NCBI GenBank assembly: GCA_946800325.1
Contig: OX326956.1
Coordinates: forward strand, 15,479,167 to 15,543,166
Direction of reading: 5' to 3'
DNA from: Luzula sylvatica
Lineage: Eukaryota; Streptophyta; Magnoliopsida; Poales; Juncaceae
Length of the DNA stretch: 64,000 nt
Part shown: piece after piece, positions 56,201 to 64,000 of the stretch
Position numbering within the stretch: the stretch's first letter is position 1
Layout: every line of letters starts with the position of its first letter
The notes under the pieces: generated by a model
Seen by the model: only the letters and a program-made list of their open reading frames with translations
What the model was told of the DNA's origin: nothing
The model's database searches: none
Position numbers and translations under genes: made by a program

Positions 56201-59200
56201 GGTTTCCTTCAATCTCACGCACCCGGTCTTTGATGAGAGAAGACGGCTTCACCTCCTTCAAGTCCACCCCAAGATTCTTAAACAATACCTGAAATAAAAA
56301 AGCGGGTCAAACTTTCAACATCTCTTGCATTCTTCCTTGGAAGTAGTTACTTTGATGAGAAATGAAATGAGTAGGGAAATAACCTCAATGTCGAATTTAA
56401 GGTTCATTTTGAGATTCGGTAGATTATAGATCTCAGCGAGTAAGCTTAGAATGCCCATAGTCCAGGGGTTCGGAGGCCGGTATGCAATACTTGACTGGCA
56501 CGGTTCCAAAACCTGGAAACAACAAAAGGTGAATAAAAAAGTTTATAAAATAAAAAACATTTAACTTAGAAAAAAGATGGAGCAACAGAAATGAACCTTT
56601 GAAGTGAACGGGATCACAGCAATCATCAAGCCCCTTTCATATGCCTGTTCAGGTACAAAAAATAAAAATGAACTTAGGAAAAGGAGTCAACTAGTAGTAG
56701 CATGAAGGATAGTGGAATAAACCACCAGTATAAAATACCTCTATGATTAAGGCTTTTGGATCTATTTCTTTGGCTCTTAACGATTGGTTCCTACCAATAG
56801 TGAATTTTCCCAGCCAGCTCCCAAGATTTTTGAGTAAGGACCTTTCCTCCGAACTTGACTTTATAAGATCAGATCTCAGCAGAACCTAAATCACGAGTAG
56901 CAAAATATAAAATACAATCATAACGACGATGGTGAATTGGCAGGTTTAAAACAGAGTTAAGAATCAACCTTGCAATTCTCATAAGTGGCTTTCAGTATTT
57001 CCTTGTTCAGTACTTTCGAATTGGACTTGTCAACAAACTTCAGATACAAGTCGTGAAAGTTCGGCTCAATGCTTGCTCTGCCAGTACAAAATGCAATAAC
57101 GAATTATCAGACACAACATGACAACATGAAGTTAAAAATGAAGTTGATTTTTTACACACCTTTTCATGACCATATACTGAGCGAACCAAGGTAAGTACTG
57201 TTCTGGAAGTAAATCATTAAATTCCTTAGCCTTGGCCTCAATATTCGAAGTCGAAATGTTATTGATCATGAACAAAATCTTATCCTGTATTTCTGATGGA
57301 GGGGTCTACAAAAAATATATCACAAACACGAATTAGTCGAGCATAAATACGAATCTAAATAATAAGGTTATGGAGAAGTGAACGAACCTCAATAGGGGCG
57401 TCTCTTCTTTCAGCAGCAGCAACGAGCGTTTCGATGTTTAAAGCGGCTCCAAATCCAGTACTGGTGAAAGAACTCGGCCTACCTGAAGTGGCTAAACTTC
57501 GAGAGCGTGGGAAAACGGTGGTGGAAGGTCCTGACGAAGAGGGTGCGAGCAAAGATTGTGTGGCAGCAAGCTGAGAGAATAAATGAAAGTTTGATTGTTA
57601 TTGTCACTATTCTTGTAGCGAATAAAGATTTTGTTGATGAATTACCTTAGGAATGGTGGGAGCGGGGTCAATGGGGCCAGGATTAACTGTTGTCTGAGTC
57701 GCATTGGGAATGGGGGGTTTATTCTGAATGGGCGGAACAGGGTTTGATGTGGAGCCCTTTTGAAAGCCTTGAGGAACGGGTCTTTGCTGCTGCGTTTGGA
57801 AAGAAGAAACTTGGCGCCCAAGTTGAGAAGGGACAGCCACCCCATACTGCCACGATGCATCAGACCCCTATAAGTGAAATTTAATTGTCTATAAATGATC
57901 ATAATTTATTAATAAGAAATAGTTTATACCTCCATGTTTTCCATTGATGGGGGGGCATGCTGGTCTGTTGGGAGAGGATGGGCCCCGCCGCTAGGCTCGT
58001 TCTGACTGGACGAAATCCTAGCAAGGGTTCGTTCGACCACAGCAACCATCTCAGGGTGGGTCCCGCGCAAATGTGAAATTTGCAGTATGTGATTGCAGTA
58101 CTGAGGCCACTCTATCAGACGGTCCATGAATTGCTCCAAGGCCTTCGTGCCGAACATAAACATCTGCAGAACAAGATACAAGAGATTATTAACATTACGA
58201 CTCGCAAAGAACAAAAAAAACGAGATTGACCTTTGAGTCCACAGATTTACGCATCCCGTCAAGAACGCCGCGAAGAGCAATCCCCAGAGTAAGATGATTC
58301 ACGAGCTGATGCTTTATAAGAGAACCTGCAACCATTCACTGACGAGTCAGTACTTGCAAAAATACCGCTTCATGTGAATTAATAAATAAAGGACTGACCA
58401 AAGAGAACGGCAGCGAATTTTAATTGCTTGTCAGGATACCGAGGAAAGAACTTGTATTCTTCGAATAGATTGCCAATCATGCAGTTAAATATCATGTTCT
58501 CCCTTTTATCAGAAGATTCCTTGAAGCGAGTAAGCATCTGAATCATCTCTTCGATGGTGATCTGGCCAGAGAACAACTGATGAAAATACGTGTTAGCTTC
58601 GGCCTCTACGTCCTCCGAACCGGAAATTTCTTGCCCAGTCCCTCCCGTGCCGGCCTGGCCGCTCCTCGGAACATTAGCCGAAACATACAACCTATTCAGT
58701 TGCTTATCTATTTCCTCCTGTGTTTGGTCTGATATGTGCTGCCCCGAACTGGACTGGAGAATCTTGAGAAAAGTGGCGCTGGATTCCTTGAAGCTGTTCA
58801 CGACATCGTTTTGAGCGCTGTCTGCACCGTCCGATACTTCGGAGAGAGAAAAGACCTCTTTCAGAAACTTCAGACACTCTTCGAAGAAGGCATCTTTGTA
58901 TGTGGCCAAGCTTTCGCTTAACCACTTGTCGAGATCCAAATGACCTTTCTGCGAGGCGATAGCAGCCAATCTGACGCCAAAGGAAAACGGCACCACTTCA
59001 AGTACTGACGATAAGATCTAAAAAACAAATGATTAATTTAAAACAAAGAATCCCTCAATATCAAGTAGACAAGTAGTTATTAATTACCTTTAGATCATTG
59101 CACACGGTAATGATTCTAATTAAACAGTTAGGATCGGCATGAGTTTCAATAAATCCCCTAATAACCAGTTCTGGATTAACTTGCCAAAGAGCGCTAATCA

Positions 59201-61471
59201 CATTGACTTTGCCAGAATCCCTCAGAATCATAGGAAATGTGCGAGATACTACTTCATTCTGGATGAGATTATACGCAGTCTGTGGAAATAGGAAAAAAAA
59301 TATAACGTTTATAATTTGTGTTATTATCAAGTAGTTTGTACTGTATAAAATAAAAAGGCACCTTTATCTGGCAAATTCCGAGTAGAAGAACTTCGGCACA
59401 ATGAGCAATGGGGTAGGCGAGAATCCTTTTAACCGAGTTAGCGTGACCTTGCTCTGCCAGCTGGCACAACACTTCGAGAAGATCAAGAGAGAACCAGGCT
59501 GTAGTTCCTTGCTTCGGATTTGGCTCGGCAAAACCCTAGAAAAAACAAAAAAATAAGAAAATTCTGAAACGGTACATAGTCGAGTCAAATTGCCGTACCG
59601 CTACGAGTGGATTAATATTCTGAACACTTGTGGATCCAGCAGGAAGCAAAGTCACGGCATATTTTATGAACGATAATTGGCCTTCTGCATTCTTCCATAC
59701 AGATCGATAAATAGCATCGAGTGGGAAAGGATCCTGCAAAAATACTCTTTAATTGTAAATAAACCCTACATTGTAATTAGTGGAGAGGTCTGAATTAGAT
59801 TGGTACGTACCTGGCAAGCACGAGAATATATCGACATGAGGAATTTAAAAGCCGACTCGTCTGGTACGAAAAAACCCTCGTGGTCGAGATTCTCCAATAC
59901 ATTCTTCCAGTTTGTGTTAGGTGCCTATATTCCCGAAATTACCAAACATAAGTTAAAATATCAAAAAAAAAAACATAATAAAGTGGTATTGATCTCACCA
60001 TTTGTTTGACAGAATCCAAAAAAACGCCAATATCCCATGTATCCAGCGAGGACGGCTCGGAAGTCAAGTTGCTCCCAAGAGCGGACAGAACAATTGAAAA
60101 AGCATTGGTACCGTCCTCAAGACCGGTATGAGATTTCGTCAACGTACCAATTAGCTTAGAGACGGTCAAATCATTCAGAGGCTGGAACATAGAGAGAACG
60201 AATTTGCAATGCTCGACACTAGCCATGCATCCATATCCAAATTCGAGTATTATATCAGTGGATATTGTCTCTTTCTCTATTTCAGCTAAATACGTCTCTA
60301 AGTCGTCTTGTGGTTTGCTCACGAATTGTTCCCATGTCCTGAAAGTAAAAATTATATTAGATAAATTGTCATGAAATAAATTTGATTTAGAGAAGATGGA
60401 AAGTATAGAAATACCATAAATGACCCTCAGGATAAGTCTCGTTTTTCAGATCCAGGGACGGTAGAGAGAAAAGGTCCTCGTTCGACTCCAACAAAGAGAG
60501 GATCTTTGAGAAGGTCTCGTTATGCTTTGAAAGACCTTCGTTTTGGAGAAGAAACAAAGCAATCTCTTGAATTCTCTCACTTGACAGAGCCGAAGAAGGA
60601 TTGTCACAGTACTCCTCGATCTGAGCTATGCAGAAATTTTGCCCTGAAAAACATAAATTGGGTCAAGATATCAAGAACATGACGATATTAAAAAAGATTT
60701 TTTTGTCATTTTGTTTTTTCTACCTCTAATCCTGAGTTCGAGATTGTCAGAATCAAACAAGGACAGGCTCGAAGCAATCTTCTCCGGCCCAGACAGATTG
60801 AGTGCACTTGAAAGATCTTCTAGAAACTTCTCATTGATGGGTACAGACTTGAGTGCCTCGCAAAAGATGGAGCAGAAAGAAGGCTTCTCCAATAAGTATC
60901 TGAAAGCTCGAGACAGAAGCTCTCTTTTTCGTTGCTGTTGAGGTTCCCCTCCAGTTAGTTTCATTTGCTCAAGACACGCCTTCAGTAACAACACGGAGCC
61001 CTCGGTTTCACTGTCTGCCAACTGGAGAGATAAGAAATGAGATTAGATTTATCAAGATATTTCAATTAATCATGCATTATGCAAATTTATGAAGTTATCA
61101 GTAGGTCAGTATGCAGAAAGACTACCACAAATCTAGGTTCAACAGTACAAAGAATGAACAACAGTATAACAATGGATAAACAGCTCAAAACCACGGAAAA
61201 TCAGCTTCAAACAAGATTGATGACATCGATCAATCCAAACCTTAAAAAAAAGTCGGATCAGGTAAAAACTAACACTGATACAAAACCCTAGGTTCGGTAA
61301 AAGGAGTAGAAGAAAACTAGAAGAATCTGAGCATATTCAGTAAAGTACCATAAGTAGGTATCACAGTACCTCACATAGCTTGCGAAAGATCGAATCGGAA
61401 TTGGTATTGGTTACACTGTCCAGGAGGAGTCGAATCTGGGAGGCGATCGCGGTGGCCGGAAGCGGAATCAT
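50203..61471 (-). CDS. NOT1: CCR4-NOT transcription complex subunit 1 (NOT1 scaffold)
   Basis: Forty-six exons, all GT-AG, join in frame to 2401 residues, normal size for plant NOT1. Exons in coding order: 61471-61370, 61021-60724, 60643-60415, 60338-59999, 59924-59811, 59733-59599, 59535-59362, 59279-59088, 59017-58399, 58325-58231, 58163-57930, 57867-57646, 57570-57388, 57305-57160, 57077-56969, 56885-56739, 56644-56597, 56512-56384, 56288-56031, 55935-55774, 55611-55523, 55437-55332, 55246-55151, 55065-54913, 54835-54653, 54563-54300, 54218-54099, 54003-53959, 53881-53804, 53722-53606, 53518-53392, 53300-53197, 53126-53016, 52933-52862, 52786-52640, 52554-52420, 52344-52297, 52214-52074, 52005-51944, 51868-51715, 51508-51317, 51218-51114, 51039-50905, 50826-50602, 50526-50425, 50361-50203. 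Known family regions can be placed: N-terminal HEAT repeats, the CAF1-binding MIF4G (about residues 980-1190), the DUF3819/CNOT9-binding helices (about 1340-1460) and the C-terminal NOT1 domain that docks NOT2/NOT3 (about 1980-2400, with [11 protein letters not shown] at its end). It is the cytoplasmic scaffold for mRNA deadenylation. Confidence 0.96.
54838..54861. repeat. (CA)n tract at a NOT1 3' splice site
   Basis: About 12 CA units on the plus strand read (TG)n on the coding strand and end directly in TAG|TCTGTG at the start of the exon 54835-54653. The dinucleotide takes the place of a normal polypyrimidine tract. Confidence 0.9.
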
Positions 61472-64000
61472 TGCGCCGTCGAAGGAAACGACGATGGTCG
61501 GAAACTAGGTCGAGGATGGTTGAAGGGTTTTTCAGAACGAGAAAAATCGCAAGAAAGAAGTAGTTCGGAGAGATTTGGGGGAAATGGCTGCAGTGAAATG
61601 TAGGACGGCGAGGATCAAGCACGCATAATACGGCTTGGATAATTTCCACTTTCGTCCAGCTTCTCTGTAATAAAATCGGTACAATTTTCAAATTATTTGG
61701 GACTCGTAGTCGTAGTCGTTATACAAATAATAGTATATTTGTTCCTTTTCGAAGATTATATTAACTTTTTTTAATAAATTATGAAATATTGAAGTATGTA
61801 TTAATTTAATTTATACTATTTTTCAGTATTATTATTGTGTAATAAAGAGACATTTAAATCACATATCAGTATTTATATATATTATGTTTAGAAATTGATT
61901 TTTAAACAAATATTGGTATTGCCAGCATTTTATTATTTTGATTGTCTCGGTTTGAGTTCTCCACATTTCTTGTTTTATTTTCCTACCGCGAGTTTCAGAA
62001 AAATCCTTACATAATTATATCTCATTTGTTTCATTAGTTGTATTTTACTCTTTTGGAGATTTACGGTAAAAAAGAAAAATATATGATAAATAAAGAATAT
62101 TTCAAGTAATAGATGATTAAAATTAAAATAATTAATATATATTGTATTTGATATTAGATACGAAGAAATTATATTTTTATCCATTGTGTTTGATGTATTT
62201 TCTGTATTGAAAATATTACCAGATAGATTATAATAAGTAATTTAGGTGATTGACGTAATTATCAACTCCTCATAATCAATATCTTAAAAGTCATAATTAA
62301 TCACCGACTAGTCTGAACTTCACAATCAGCCAACCCGACAATATCAAGTCAATTGTTCAAGATCGTGAACTGACTTTAATATGATATTGTCCGATTTTAG
62401 ACTGTTTTGGCCAAGATCGTGAACTGACTTATTCAACATTAGTGAATACACAATTTTTATATTAATTATAGTGATACTGAGGTGAGGAGGGTTGGCCAAT
62501 GCTGAGGGTAAATTCGATTCAGAGATGAAACAACATAACATTAGTAAAGTTAATTCCGTTATTTAGTTATTTTAATTTTAATTTGAATGTTTATTTGGTT
62601 TATGTGTATTGTTTTTGTTTTTATTTTTCGATATTTAAATGTACTTAAATATGTTTTGTTATTGTTTTTGGAATTAAAATTGTGGTATTTGTGTTTTATA
62701 TGGATTTTAGACTAGTTTAGATTGCATTTGAAGTTACGGTATTTAAATTTAAATGATTACTAATTAGCGATGTTAGTATTTCTTAATCGAAAAAATGATG
62801 TTTGGACAAATTACATTTTTCGACTAATTTTCAACTAGTCTTCGATTAATCACCAATTTGTTGTCCTTTCCGACATGTTCTGATTTTCGACATTTATAAC
62901 ATTGATAATAATAATAAATCGCCAAGATAACAAAATATATTTTTGTTTTAGGGTTAAAAAAATAAAAATGTGTCTCTAATTATTTCACTTTTTCCTTATT
63001 TTTTTCTTCTTTTGGATATCATCGAACACCTTATTTATTTTGAAACTATAAATTAACATAATCAATTAAGAAAAGTAAATTTCACATGCACAAAACACAC
63101 CCACGCAAGAATATTCTTACAATCTACGATTAAAAGAAAGGTAAATTTGACGATATTCGAATAAAACAATTCAAAATATTTGCAATTCTCAAACAATAAA
63201 TCATCAAGGAAGTAAAATGTAAAGAAAAATAATCCCTTATTTCATTTTTTTTTCTTAAATTTCATATTTCTCTTTTTTTTTACATAGCCGAATTTTGAAG
63301 CAAGAAGAATAGGCCTACAAAATATAGATTTGAGTTTTTTCTCTATTTCTGTTTTTATTTTCATTTATTTCTTTTTTATTTTATTTTTCTCTCTAAAAGA
63401 ATTATAGGTTGTTCGAATTCACAAAAAAAAACAAGTGAAGATGACGAAAGTGTACCAAAAGTTATTAGCTCAAGCGGTTGGGTATCCACTAAAACCTCAA
63501 AGATATTAAGAGTTTAAGACTCGGCAAAATCGATACTTTGAAAAATAAATAAAGGACAAAAAATTGACCTTATATTAGAAAAACTATCAAAACTGTTTTG
63601 CATGCTGAAAGGGTAAAATAGACTAAATAACTGATTGGATTGTTGGATTTTAAAATTACTTTGTTCAATAAACTACGATATTATTTCAAAATTATAGTAC
63701 ATATATGATATGATTTTATTTATATAATAATTATCTCTGATTCAGAGACTCGGACTTGATTATGGACCGATCATATATACAATTATTAAAAAAAAAATGT
63801 TCGTATAAATTATATAGTTCGATTTATAATTTCGAAGACTAAATTATAATCACGAAGATTATAACCATGTAGACTAAATTAATAACAAATTATTAAAGTG
63901 TGTTAATTTTATAAAAACAATTCCAGAAGAGCCGAACTCTCTAAAGACAGGTCACGCCAAAAATTAGGCAGATTAATGGTTCGAGTTTGGGTACACCTGG
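61472..64000. other. NOT1 upstream region and AT-rich intergenic DNA
   Basis: 61472-61640 should hold the NOT1 leader and core promoter; it is the only GC-richer part. Beyond it the DNA is AT-rich. The phrase CAAGATCGTGAACTGACTT occurs twice (about 62358 and 62412). Two weak tRNA-like blocks are seen, GCTCAAGCGGTTGGGT near 63469 and GGTTCGAGTTTGGG near 63979; they may be SINE relics, but no complete element can be bounded. No gene is seen. Confidence 0.5.

Overview
This window is nuclear DNA of a flowering plant, most likely a eudicot. The evidence is intron-rich genes of plant families (a PIF-type bHLH factor, a type I MADS-box pair, an XS-domain protein, the CCR4-NOT scaffold NOT1), AT-rich intergenic sequence, and the usual plant mobile elements: Helitrons, Mutator-like, hAT, Harbinger-type, Ty1/copia, LINE and tRNA-derived SINE-like elements. 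The species cannot be named from the sequence.

Layout. 1-2860 is a ~175 bp AT-rich satellite array. 4381-7040 (minus) is a six-exon bHLH gene of the PIF/UNE10 type. 7400-16300 is a repeat-dominated gene desert with TIR elements, a (GA)n tract, two neighbouring Harbinger-type elements (one split by a 1.78 kb Helitron that carries a broken host-gene fragment), and a probable second Helitron. 16331-31019 is one Mutator-like element (MULE) with ~131 bp terminal inverted repeats and a perfect 9 bp target duplication. Its transposase gene is broken by two nonsense codons, a frameshift and an 8.4 kb Ty1/copia-type LTR retrotransposon that landed inside the first DDE motif. The MULE also carries a degenerate gene on the opposite strand.

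31293-34132 (plus, 15 exons) encodes a 2-phosphoglycerate-kinase-like P-loop protein. 36376-39344 (plus, 3 exons) encodes an XS-domain protein with an internal eight-unit repeat. A segmental duplication (about 39772-43210 and 45680-50130) carries a type I MADS gene twice. The first copy (40549-41814) is open; the second (46492-47772) differs by one nonsense codon in an otherwise open frame. A hAT element lies in the first duplicate and a truncated LINE, itself hit by a short retroposon, in the second. 50203-61471 (minus, 46 exons, 2401 codons) is NOT1. The last 2.5 kb is AT-rich intergenic sequence.

The single-copy genes have unrelated jobs: light and growth transcription, a phosphotransferase-like enzyme, possible small-RNA biology, reproductive transcription and mRNA deadenylation. 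No operon-like logic is expected. No new defence or metabolic system is evident. The most informative content is the nested transposon record, where target duplications and one matching empty site allow the order of insertions to be read directly.
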